Shown here: in pieces, positions 1 through 5,671 of the stretch
How the letters are laid out: each line of letters begins with the position of its first letter
Position numbering within the stretch: position 1 is the stretch's first letter
Assembly (NCBI GenBank): GCA_023254815.1
Contig: JALRKI010000052.1
Span: 1 to 5,671, forward strand
Source: Flavobacteriaceae bacterium
GTDB taxonomy: Bacteria; Bacteroidota; Bacteroidia; Flavobacteriales; Flavobacteriaceae
Direction: 5' to 3'
DNA: 5,671 nucleotides
The notes under the pieces: generated by a model
What the model saw: the letters and a program-made list of their open reading frames with translations, nothing else
What the model was told of the DNA's origin: nothing
Database searches by the model: none
Made by a program: the position numbers and the translations under genes

Positions 1-1751
1 AGCGCAGCTTTCAAATGCTCTTTAGTAGAAGTGATGTTGGCAAACACCTTTCCATTACTACCACTGAAATACACCGAGGACTTGATTTCACTCAACGCAT
101 CTTCGATGTCTTGTCTTGAGCGGTTTTTTGTCCCCTTGTTAAGCATGGCCGACACAAAATTAGCCGTCATGCCTTGATTCATAAAATCATTCTCTGTACC
201 GGTTCTTATAGCCAATGACAGGTTAACCGTCTCCCCTCGATTTGCTTTTTCGATAAATCCATACTCAATTCCAGATTCAGGTAATACTCCCATGTCCAAT
301 CGATTTTGTATGTTATCGTATGCAACGTTGAAATCTTCACCAACGTCCATGGCCTCTTTGCCTTTGTAAGATGTAACCAAATCCTGAACTCCTTCGGTAT
401 GAGGAATCTCTACGCGCTCGGGATTGTCTGTCGGAATGAAAGTACCTATGGTTCTATTGGTTGGAATAAAATATTTCTGCAATGCAGCATTCACCTGGTC
501 GAGTGAAGTGGTTTCAATTCGATCGCGATGAATGAATGAAAGACGCCAGTCTCCTGCTCCAATAAACTCACTCATATAGGTACCCATGGCCCCTGAATTT
601 CTGCTGAGTTGGTCCAATTGGTTCATGATGTTCGACCGGGAACGCTTGAGTTCGTCCTCAGTAATCGGATTTGATTTTAGGTCATCTAAGACCTTTTTCA
701 GAACTTCTTCGGCGGTAGTCAGAGATTTTTCTGATGGCACGCTGACACTGAAGTTGATATAACTAGGTTCTTTGGTGAATGGATTTGACGCATAGACGCT
801 TGAAGCCAATTGAGTTTCAACCAAGGCCTTATACAACCTCCCCGCAGGGGCATCGGTCAAAACATTTTGAGCCAATGTCAAAGCAGCATAATCAGGATCT
901 GACCCCGCTGGAGAATGATAAAGCGCCATAACCAGTTGCAAATCACCGACACGACTCAATTCGACACGTTTCTCTCCGTCCTGGGCTGGTTCGACAGTCG
1001 CTACTTCATTGAGCGGAGCAGCTGGATTTTGAAGAGGACCAAAATACTTTTGAACCAATTCTAAGGTGCGTTTGTCATCAAATTTACCCGTGATCATCAA
1101 AACTGCATTATCGGGTCGATAATATTTTTTATAAAAAGCCTTCAAATTGGTGATGGGAACTCTTTCAATATCTGAGCGATTTCCAATCGTAGAATTGCCA
1201 TAGTTGTGCCACATATAGGCCGTTCTGACGACCTTTTGAGACAAAGTTCTCGATGGAGAATTTTCTCCACTTTCAAATTCATTGCGGACAACGCTAAATT
1301 CAGAATCCAAATCTTTTTTGGCAATAAAAGAATTGAGCATTCGGTCTGATTCGAGACCCAATGCCCACTCCAAGTTATCGTCAGTGGCATTGAATGTTTC
1401 GTAATAATTGGTCCGATCATACCAAGTTGTGCCATTGGCACGAGCCCCTCTTTCAGTAAGCTCATTGGGAATATCTCCATGTGTTGGAGTGCCTTTAAAT
1501 ACAAGGTGTTCTAGCAAGTGAGCCATGCCTTTTTCGCCATAGCCCTCGTGACGTGATCCCACCAAATAAGTAATATTAACGGTTATGGTTTGTGAAGAAT
1601 TGTCTGGAAACAGAAGTACCTTGAGACCATTATCAAGCTCATACTCCGTTATTCCTTCTACGGAGGCTGTTTTTTTGATTTGGGCTGTAGAGATTTGTCC
1701 TAATCCAAAAATCAAAAAAGTTAACAAGACAGGTTTTAAAAATAAGTTCAT
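1..1751 (-). CDS. Secreted M16 family zinc metallopeptidase (PqqL/insulinase type), C-terminus beyond the window
   Basis: The frame is open from the ATG at 1751 to the window edge (583 codons plus two bases), so only the C-terminus is missing. An in-frame stop at 1764-1766 with no other start after it fixes the start. Residues 1-24 form a signal peptide (Lys6, a hydrophobic core of Leu/Ile/Phe, then STAQ), so the enzyme should act in the periplasm or outside the cell. The inverted zinc motif HxxEH is intact at 78-82 (HLLEH), and Glu158, 76 residues after it, fits the third zinc ligand. Residues about 45-185 are the catalytic M16 domain and about 205-385 the M16_C domain (FYKKYYRPDNA at 206-216). 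A second M16 half starts near 476 and shows no HxxEH in the visible part. Known two-half members are about 900-950 residues, so roughly one third is missing. M16 peptidases degrade peptides inside a closed chamber; the substrate here is unknown. It is transcribed away from parA and is probably not in that operon. Confidence 0.93.
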   Translation of the reverse strand, partial: MNLFLKPVLLTFLIFGLGQISTAQIKKTASVEGITEYELDNGLKVLLFPDNSSQTITVNITYLVGSRHEGYGEKGMAHLLEHLVFKGTPTHGDIPNELTERGARANGTTWYDRTNYYETFNATDDNLEWALGLESDRMLNSFIAKKDLDSEFSVVRNEFESGENSPSRTLSQKVVRTAYMWHNYGNSTIGNRSDIERVPITNLKAFYKKYYRPDNAVLMITGKFDDKRTLELVQKYFGPLQNPAAPLNEVATVEPAQDGEKRVELSRVGDLQLVMALYHSPAGSDPDYAALTLAQNVLTDAPAGRLYKALVETQLASSVYASNPFTKEPSYINFSVSVPSEKSLTTAEEVLKKVLDDLKSNPITEDELKRSRSNIMNQLDQLSRNSGAMGTYMSEFIGAGDWRLSFIHRDRIETTSLDQVNAALQKYFIPTNRTIGTFIPTDNPERVEIPHTEGVQDLVTSYKGKEAMDVGEDFNVAYDNIQNRLDMGVLPESGIEYGFIEKANRGETVNLSLAIRTGTENDFMNQGMTANFVSAMLNKGTKNRSRQDIEDALSEIKSSVYFSGSNGKVFANITSTKEHLKAA

Positions 1752-1781
1752 GTTTGTAAAAAATTATAAATTTTAGAGTCA

Positions 1782-1813
1782 GCAAAGTACAAAATATATT
1801 CTTTTTTTGACAA
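1782..1813 (-). promoter_or_regulatory. Candidate promoter for the M16 peptidase gene
   Basis: Read on the minus strand, TTG (1813-1811) is followed after 21 bases by TACTTTGC (1789-1782). This resembles the Bacteroidota primary sigma factor promoter (TTTG at -33, TAnnTTTG at -7), although the -7 element has one base fewer between TA and TTTG. Transcription would start near 1776 and leave a leader of about 25 bases with no Shine-Dalgarno sequence, which is usual in this phylum. The region is AT-rich, so chance matches are possible. Confidence 0.42.
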
Positions 1814-1876
1814 TTCGGAAATATCTGCCTTACAAAATTGGAATTGAAAACATTGTTGATTGATTTATCGATTTTC

Positions 1877-1908
1877 TTTCTTCGGCTTGGCAAATAATGT
1901 TATTTTTA
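1877..1908 (+). promoter_or_regulatory. Candidate promoter for the parA-parB-DUF5683-dapB(-lepB) operon
   Basis: TTTC (1877-1880), a 20-base spacer and TATTTTTA (1901-1908) match the Bacteroidota -33/-7 consensus (TTTG, 19-21 bases, TAnnTTTG) with one mismatch in each element. Transcription would begin around 1912-1915, giving a leader of under 20 bases before the parA ATG at 1932. It is the best match I found between the divergent genes on this strand, but both elements are imperfect and the sequence is AT-rich. Confidence 0.3.
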
Positions 1909-1931
1909 GAGCTTAAAAACCAAATCCCCGA

Positions 1932-2690
1932 ATGGGTAGAATAATAGCCATCGCCAATCAAAAGGGAGGAGTAGGAAAAACTACTACTACTGTAAATTTA
2001 GCGGCCTCACTTGGGGCACTTGAAAAAAATGTACTTCTTATTGACGCTGACCCTCAAGCCAATGCCACCTCAGGTCTTGGCATAGATGTCGACGCTCAAA
2101 CCCTTGGGACCTATCAGTTGCTTGAGCACACCGCAGAGGCTAAAGATTGTATCATAGAAAATTGTTCTCCAAACGTTTCAATTATTCCATCTCATATAGA
2201 TTTGGTAGCCATTGAGATAGAATTGGTCGATAAAGAAGAAAGAGAATACATGTTGAAGAAGGCCATAATGCCTTTAAAAGATTCTTTTGATTACATACTA
2301 ATCGATTGTGCACCTTCGTTGGGATTGTTAACCCTAAATGCACTCACCGCAGCCGATGCTGTATTGATACCCATTCAATGCGAATATTTTGCGCTTGAGG
2401 GTTTAGGCAAGCTCCTAAACACCATTAAAAGTGTTCAAAAAATTCACAATGCCACTTTAGACATTGAAGGCCTGCTGCTGACCATGTTCGATTCTCGATT
2501 GAGGCTGTCCAATCAGGTGGAATCGGAAGTGAGACAGCACTTCAGTGACATGGTATTCAAAACAGTTATTCAGAGAAATGTGAAGCTCAGCGAAGCCCCA
2601 AGCTTTGGCAAGTCCATAATAAATTACGATATTGACAGTCGCGGCGCTGAAAATTATATAGATTTGGCAAAAGAACTCATTACTAAATAA
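1932..2690 (+). CDS. parA: Chromosome partition ATPase ParA (Soj family)
   Basis: ParA is a cytoplasmic ATPase that binds DNA non-specifically as an ATP-bound dimer and moves ParB-parS complexes, segregating the replication origin. The 252 residues match the usual length of chromosomal ParA/Soj. The deviant Walker A motif KGGVGKTT is at 11-18, with signature Lys11 and nucleotide-binding Lys16. The A' motif LLIDADPQAN is at 35-44 with the catalytic-type Asp40, and Walker B ILID at 122-125. The conserved segment KLSEAPSFGKSI is at 218-229. There is no N-terminal helix-turn-helix as in plasmid type Ia ParA, so this is the chromosomal type. An in-frame stop at 1914-1916 and no other start before 1932 fix the ATG. 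It is first in the plus-strand operon, with parB nine bases downstream. Similar MinD/MRP ATPases are excluded by the adjoining parB and the absence of a C-terminal amphipathic helix. Confidence 0.97.
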   Translation: MGRIIAIANQKGGVGKTTTTVNLAASLGALEKNVLLIDADPQANATSGLGIDVDAQTLGTYQLLEHTAEAKDCIIENCSPNVSIIPSHIDLVAIEIELVDKEEREYMLKKAIMPLKDSFDYILIDCAPSLGLLTLNALTAADAVLIPIQCEYFALEGLGKLLNTIKSVQKIHNATLDIEGLLLTMFDSRLRLSNQVESEVRQHFSDMVFKTVIQRNVKLSEAPSFGKSIINYDIDSRGAENYIDLAKELITK

Positions 2691-2699
2691 CATCTTTTT

Positions 2700-3593
2700 A
2701 TGGCTAAAGCCACACAAAAACAAGCGCTTGGAAGAGGGTTGTCAGCACTGCTCAAAGACCCAGCAAATGATATTCAGTCAGCACAAGACAAGAACGCAGC
2801 CCAGCTCATTGGCAGTATTGTAGAATTGGATATCGACAACATAGCTGTGAATCCCTTTCAGCCGAGAACTCAATTTAACGATCAAAATTTGACCGAACTG
2901 GCCTCCTCGATAAAGGAACTCGGTATTATTCAACCCATTACTGTACGTAAAATTGGATTTGAAAAATTTCAGTTAATTTCAGGCGAACGACGACTCAGGG
3001 CGGCTAAGTTAGCAGGACTTCATTCTGTGCCTTCGTTTGTTCGAATTGCCAACGACACCGAATCATTGGAAATGGCCTTGGTCGAAAATATCCAAAGGCA
3101 AGACTTAGATCCTATTGAAATTGCCTTGTCTTATGAGCGATTACTCAGCGAAATTAATCTGACTCAAGAACAGCTCAGCGACCGTGTTGGCAAAAACCGT
3201 TCGACCATAGCCAATTATCTTAGGCTGTTAAAACTCGATCCCATCATCCAAACGGGAATGCGGGATGGATTTGTGACAATGGGTCATGGCAGGGCCTTAA
3301 TTGGGTTAGCAGACACCAATCAACAACTAACGGTTTATGACAAGGTTATTGCCAATAGTCTTTCTGTGAGGCAAACTGAAGATTTAGTTAGAAAACTCAG
3401 TGATCCAAAATCAGTTGTGAAGTCAAGTATCTCGGTCAACAGTTTTGCCGAAACTGCAAAAAAAATGTCACAATCGCTTGGTAGGACTGTTCATATTTCT
3501 GCCAAAGCAGACGGAACAGGAAAGCTCAGCATTTCCTTTGAATCTCCTAAAGATTTGGCCGAATTGAAAAAAGTATTGACTGGTGAATCGTAA
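2700..3593 (+). CDS. parB: Chromosome partition protein ParB (Spo0J family)
   Basis: ParB binds parS sites near the origin, spreads as a CTP-dependent clamp, and stimulates the ParA ATPase. The protein has 297 residues, normal for the family. The N-terminal ParA-stimulating segment is LGRGLSALL (10-18). The ParB/Srx CTP-binding domain spans about 41-130 and contains NPFQPR (51-56) and GERRLRAAKLAG (95-106). It is followed by ENIQRQDLDPIE (129-140). The helix-turn-helix that reads parS lies at about 154-179 (LTQEQLSDRVGKNRSTIANY). The C-terminal dimerisation domain spans about 261-293 (GRTVHISAK through LAELKKVL). The ATG follows the parA stop by nine bases, and the last 11 bases overlap the next gene, so the pair and its neighbour are probably co-transcribed. 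All key motifs are intact. Confidence 0.97.
   Translation: MAKATQKQALGRGLSALLKDPANDIQSAQDKNAAQLIGSIVELDIDNIAVNPFQPRTQFNDQNLTELASSIKELGIIQPITVRKIGFEKFQLISGERRLRAAKLAGLHSVPSFVRIANDTESLEMALVENIQRQDLDPIEIALSYERLLSEINLTQEQLSDRVGKNRSTIANYLRLLKLDPIIQTGMRDGFVTMGHGRALIGLADTNQQLTVYDKVIANSLSVRQTEDLVRKLSDPKSVVKSSISVNSFAETAKKMSQSLGRTVHISAKADGTGKLSISFESPKDLAELKKVLTGES
3583..3593 (+). other. Overlap of the parB stop with the GTG start of the DUF5683 gene
   Basis: The downstream gene starts with GTG at 3583 while parB ends with TAA at 3591-3593, an 11-base overlap in different frames. An in-frame TGA at 3577-3579 leaves only CTG 3580 and GTG 3583 as starts ahead of the coding residues. The first ATG (3619) would remove the charged end of the signal peptide. 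There is no Shine-Dalgarno sequence, so translational coupling to parB is the likely way this gene is initiated (inference). Confidence 0.75.
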
Positions 3594-4188
3594 GCTTATA
3601 CATGTCTTGGGATTATTAATGCTTTACCATGTCGCTTGGGCTCAGGAAAATGTTAAGAAAGAAGAGTCCAGACCAGACTTGCCTTTGATTGCAGTTCAAG
3701 AAGCTGACAGTCTCAACTCCTATATTTTTCAGCCTCTAACACCTGCAAAAGCAGCCTTCTATTCGGCTCTATTGCCTGGATTGGGTCAAGCTTACAACAA
3801 AAAGTATTTTTGGATTCCAATCTGGTACGCTGGCATTGGATCAGGTGTATATTTTTACATCAAAAATAACGAAGAATACAACCGCTATAGAGACGCCTAT
3901 AAGCGACGACTTGCAGGGTTTTCTGATGACGAATTTTGGGGAGACGGCGTAAATCCAAGGGTATCTGTCGATGGCTTGGTTAGAGCGCAGAAAGTATTGT
4001 CAAGAAACAAAGAAATTTCGCTTTTGGTGGCGGCAGGAGCCTATGTTCTAAACATCATTAACGCCAATGTTCAAGCCCATTTACTGCAATATAACATTGA
4101 CGATCAACTGAGTTTTCAGCCAAGCTTACAATTTGATAGTTATGATTTTTCGGCTTCGGTTGGAGTCAAAATTAACCTCGTTTTTTGA
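3583..4188 (+). CDS. DUF5683 domain protein, exported or membrane-associated, function unknown
   Basis: The 201 residues match the Bacteroidota-restricted DUF5683 family by pattern; no biochemical role is known to me. Residues 1-21 resemble a signal peptide: MNRK, a hydrophobic core, then AWAQ. The conserved domain begins near 47 and contains PAKAAFYSALLPGLGQAYNK (54-73), which is typical of the family. Hydrophobic stretches at about 78-93 and 145-162 could be membrane segments. Between them is a charged, Tyr/Arg-rich stretch (about 95-115). The C-terminus (about 186-201) alternates polar and apolar residues and ends in Phe, so a beta-strand end is possible. The GTG start is supported by the complete signal peptide and by an upstream in-frame stop two codons away. 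The gene overlaps parB by 11 bases and is one base from dapB, so it is firmly inside the operon. A role linking the envelope to division or growth is inferred from context only. Confidence 0.87.
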   Translation: MNRKLIHVLGLLMLYHVAWAQENVKKEESRPDLPLIAVQEADSLNSYIFQPLTPAKAAFYSALLPGLGQAYNKKYFWIPIWYAGIGSGVYFYIKNNEEYNRYRDAYKRRLAGFSDDEFWGDGVNPRVSVDGLVRAQKVLSRNKEISLLVAAGAYVLNIINANVQAHLLQYNIDDQLSFQPSLQFDSYDFSASVGVKINLVF

Positions 4189-4189
4189 C

Positions 4190-4906
4190 ATGAAGATCGT
4201 TCTGCTAGGATATGGTAAAATGGGTAAGAGAATTGAGGAATTGGCAACAAGTCAAGGGCACGAGGTAGTTGTAAAAATAAACAGTAAGCAAACCTCAAAT
4301 GATTACCTAGACGCCGAAGTTGCTATAGATTTCAGTGCACCAGAGGTAGCTCCTGCTTTAATCAAAGCAGCTCTTACAGCTGGACTACCAGTGGTGTCAG
4401 GGACAACTGGGTGGCTAGAAAAATACTCGGAAATCACTACCTTCTGCAACGCCAATAATGGTACTTTTCTTTATGCCTCAAATTTTAGTCTTGGGGTCAA
4501 TATTTTTTTCAGATTGAATGAATATTTGGCGCAAATGATGGGCCGGTTCAAACAATATGACATTTCGATTACAGAGACCCATCACTTGGAAAAAAAAGAT
4601 GCTCCCAGTGGAACAGCATTGAGCTTGGCAAAAGATGTGCTTTCAACTACAAAATATTTGAATTGGACTTTAGATTCCAGTCAAAAATCTGAGGACACTC
4701 TACTCATTCGTTCAATAAGAGAGGGTTCGGTGCCTGGAACGCATGAAATAGCCTACAATTCTCCAATAGATGCGATAAGCATTAAACACCAGGCCCACAA
4801 CAGAGATGGTTTTGTTCAAGGTGCCTTGATAGCAGCAGAGTGGATTTTGGGGAAAAAAGGTGTTTTTTCAATGCAAGATGTCTTAGGAAACCAAAATAAC
4901 TTGTAA
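4190..4906 (+). CDS. dapB: 4-hydroxy-tetrahydrodipicolinate reductase DapB
   Basis: DapB uses NAD(P)H to reduce the product of DapA to tetrahydrodipicolinate in the cytoplasm, a step toward lysine and meso-diaminopimelate. The 238-residue protein has the dinucleotide-binding motif GYGKMGK (7-13) in an N-terminal Rossmann fold. The conserved GTTG is at 71-74. The signature ETHHLEKKDAPSGTA spans 129-143, with His131 as the catalytic-type histidine, His132 next to it, and Lys135 as the catalytic lysine by alignment with E. coli His159 and Lys163. It is shorter than E. coli DapB (273 residues) but usual for Bacteroidota. I chose the ATG at 4190 because the Rossmann strand MKIVLLGYG begins directly there. 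The upstream ATG at 4133 would add 19 unrelated residues and overlap the DUF5683 gene by 56 bases. One base separates it from the preceding stop, suggesting translational coupling. Confidence 0.96.
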   Translation: MKIVLLGYGKMGKRIEELATSQGHEVVVKINSKQTSNDYLDAEVAIDFSAPEVAPALIKAALTAGLPVVSGTTGWLEKYSEITTFCNANNGTFLYASNFSLGVNIFFRLNEYLAQMMGRFKQYDISITETHHLEKKDAPSGTALSLAKDVLSTTKYLNWTLDSSQKSEDTLLIRSIREGSVPGTHEIAYNSPIDAISIKHQAHNRDGFVQGALIAAEWILGKKGVFSMQDVLGNQNNL

Positions 4907-4947
4907 CATTATAGTAATTTAAACTACCTACATCAAAAGAATTTTAT

Positions 4948-5671
4948 ATGACCTTTACAAACTTAATAGTGTTCCTTTTGTCTATCCAGCTAGTCCATGG
5001 ATTAGGAACTTGGAAACTATATGCCAAAGCAGGGTTTAAGTCTTGGCAAGCCTTTGTGCCCGTCTACAATGCTTTCATTTTAATGCGTATCCTTAATCGC
5101 CCATGGTATTGGGTGCCACTGTTGTTTTTACCCGTCATTAATTTGATCATGCTGCCAGTAACTTGGGTAGAAACTTGCCGAAGTTTTGGAAAAAATAGCA
5201 AACTGGATACTGTTCTTGTCATTGTTACCTTAGGACTATGCCTATTCGTAATAAATTACTCAACATCTACTCGTTATGTCGAAAATCGAAGCCTCCATGC
5301 CAAATCAGCTTCAGGAGATTGGGTGAGTTCCATACTATTCGCGGTGGTTGCCGCAACATTTGTGCATACCTATTTTTTTCAGCCCTTTGTAATTCCAACG
5401 TCTTCTTTAGAAAAAAGCTTGCTCGTTGGTGATTTTCTTATTGTTAGTAAAATGCATTATGGGGCAAGGGTTCCAATGACTACCATTGCAGCGCCTATGG
5501 TTCACGACACTTTACCATTGTTGAATATCAAATCATATTTGCCAAAATTGGAATTGCCTTACATGAGGATTCCTGGATTTGAAAAAATTGAAAGAAACGA
5601 TATTGTAGTTTTCAACTGGCCTGTCGACACTATGATGAACATGTACTACACCGATAAATACTACTACAAAC
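4948..5671 (+). CDS. lepB: Signal peptidase I with N-terminal DUF5684-like membrane domain, C-terminus beyond the window
   Basis: Signal peptidase I cleaves signal peptides from exported proteins at the outer face of the inner membrane, using a Ser/Lys dyad. The frame is open from ATG 4948 to the right edge (241 codons plus one base). An in-frame stop at 4915-4917 makes this the first ATG. Residues 1-103 hold about three hydrophobic segments (about 4-18, 53-72, 87-103) and the pattern YAKAGFKSWQAFVPVYN (25-41), which fits a DUF5684-type membrane domain. A further membrane segment at about 125-144 leads into the S26 peptidase. The Ser box IPTSSLEKSLLVGD is at 149-162, with Ser153 as the likely nucleophile. 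HYGARVPMT (170-178) and ERNDIVVFNWP (215-225) follow, with an insertion between them as in Bacteroidota relatives. The lysine box (YIKR in other members) would lie beyond the edge. It follows dapB by 41 bases with no clear terminator, so co-transcription is likely. Confidence 0.95.
   Translation, partial: MTFTNLIVFLLSIQLVHGLGTWKLYAKAGFKSWQAFVPVYNAFILMRILNRPWYWVPLLFLPVINLIMLPVTWVETCRSFGKNSKLDTVLVIVTLGLCLFVINYSTSTRYVENRSLHAKSASGDWVSSILFAVVAATFVHTYFFQPFVIPTSSLEKSLLVGDFLIVSKMHYGARVPMTTIAAPMVHDTLPLLNIKSYLPKLELPYMRIPGFEKIERNDIVVFNWPVDTMMNMYYTDKYYYK

Noticed and set aside
306..506. Plus-strand open frame of 66 codons
   Set aside because: It lies antisense to the M16 peptidase coding sequence and shows no recognisable protein pattern.
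1142..1504. Minus-strand open frame of 120 codons
   Set aside because: It is out of frame inside the M16 gene, where the correct frame carries HxxEH and conserved M16 sequence.
1833..1846. A 14-base match (CAAAATTGGAATTG) between the intergenic region and lepB at 5543-5556
   Set aside because: A short match of AT-rich sequence with no flanking similarity; probably chance.
1865..1873. Possible DnaA box (TTATCGATT) upstream of parA, which might hint at an origin
   Set aside because: It shares only the TTAT start with the DnaA box TTATCCACA, and there is no cluster of boxes.
1639..1893. Minus-strand open frame of 84 codons spanning the M16 start and the intergenic region
   Set aside because: It is low-complexity Lys/Asn/Phe-rich sequence from AT-rich DNA, overlapping the supported M16 start and signal peptide in another frame.
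2457..2723. Minus-strand open frame of 88 codons opposite the end of parA
   Set aside because: It is antisense to well-conserved ParA codons and has no protein family features.
4907..4947. Possible terminator or new promoter between dapB and lepB
   Set aside because: Only a 4-base TAGT/ACTA stem is visible, with no GC-rich stem or T-run and no convincing -33/-7 pair, so read-through from dapB is the simpler view.
5238..5432. Plus-strand open frame of 64 codons inside lepB
   Set aside because: The lepB frame is continuous through this stretch and encodes the membrane anchor and Ser box.
1..5671. Accessory island, prophage, CRISPR or defence system
   Set aside because: Every long frame belongs to a recognised housekeeping family, the gene order is a known Bacteroidota arrangement, and no repeats, integrase, transposase or tRNA gene are present.

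Overview
The window looks like chromosomal DNA from a member of the Bacteroidota (Flavobacteriia/Cytophagia type). The supports are the gene order parA - parB - DUF5683 - dapB - lepB, a LepB with an extra membrane domain in front of the peptidase, the absence of Shine-Dalgarno sequences before all six genes, and promoter-like sequences close to the Bacteroidota -33/-7 consensus (TTTG / TAnnTTTG). The genus cannot be named from the sequence alone. The base composition is moderately AT-rich throughout, with no visible break that would suggest horizontal transfer.

Layout. Positions 1-1751 (minus strand) hold the N-terminal 583 codons of a secreted M16 zinc metallopeptidase whose C-terminus lies beyond the left edge. 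Positions 1752-1931 are a 180-base AT-rich divergent intergenic region with a candidate promoter for each direction. From 1932 to the right edge, five genes run on the plus strand with tight spacing: parA (1932-2690), a 9-base gap, parB (2700-3593), an 11-base overlap, a DUF5683 protein (3583-4188, GTG start), a 1-base gap, dapB (4190-4906), a 41-base gap, and lepB (4948 onward, cut by the right edge before its catalytic lysine).

How the genes fit together. ParA and ParB form the chromosome partition pair. DapB makes tetrahydrodipicolinate for lysine and meso-diaminopimelate, the peptidoglycan cross-linking residue. LepB releases exported proteins from the inner membrane. The DUF5683 protein is exported or membrane-bound and of unknown function. 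The spacing argues for one transcript joining chromosome segregation with envelope growth and protein export. From memory this gene order recurs in Bacteroidota, so it is a conserved housekeeping cluster and not an accessory island. I see no mobile element, CRISPR array, RNA gene, parS site or new defence-type system. The least understood part is the DUF5683 protein embedded between parB and dapB.
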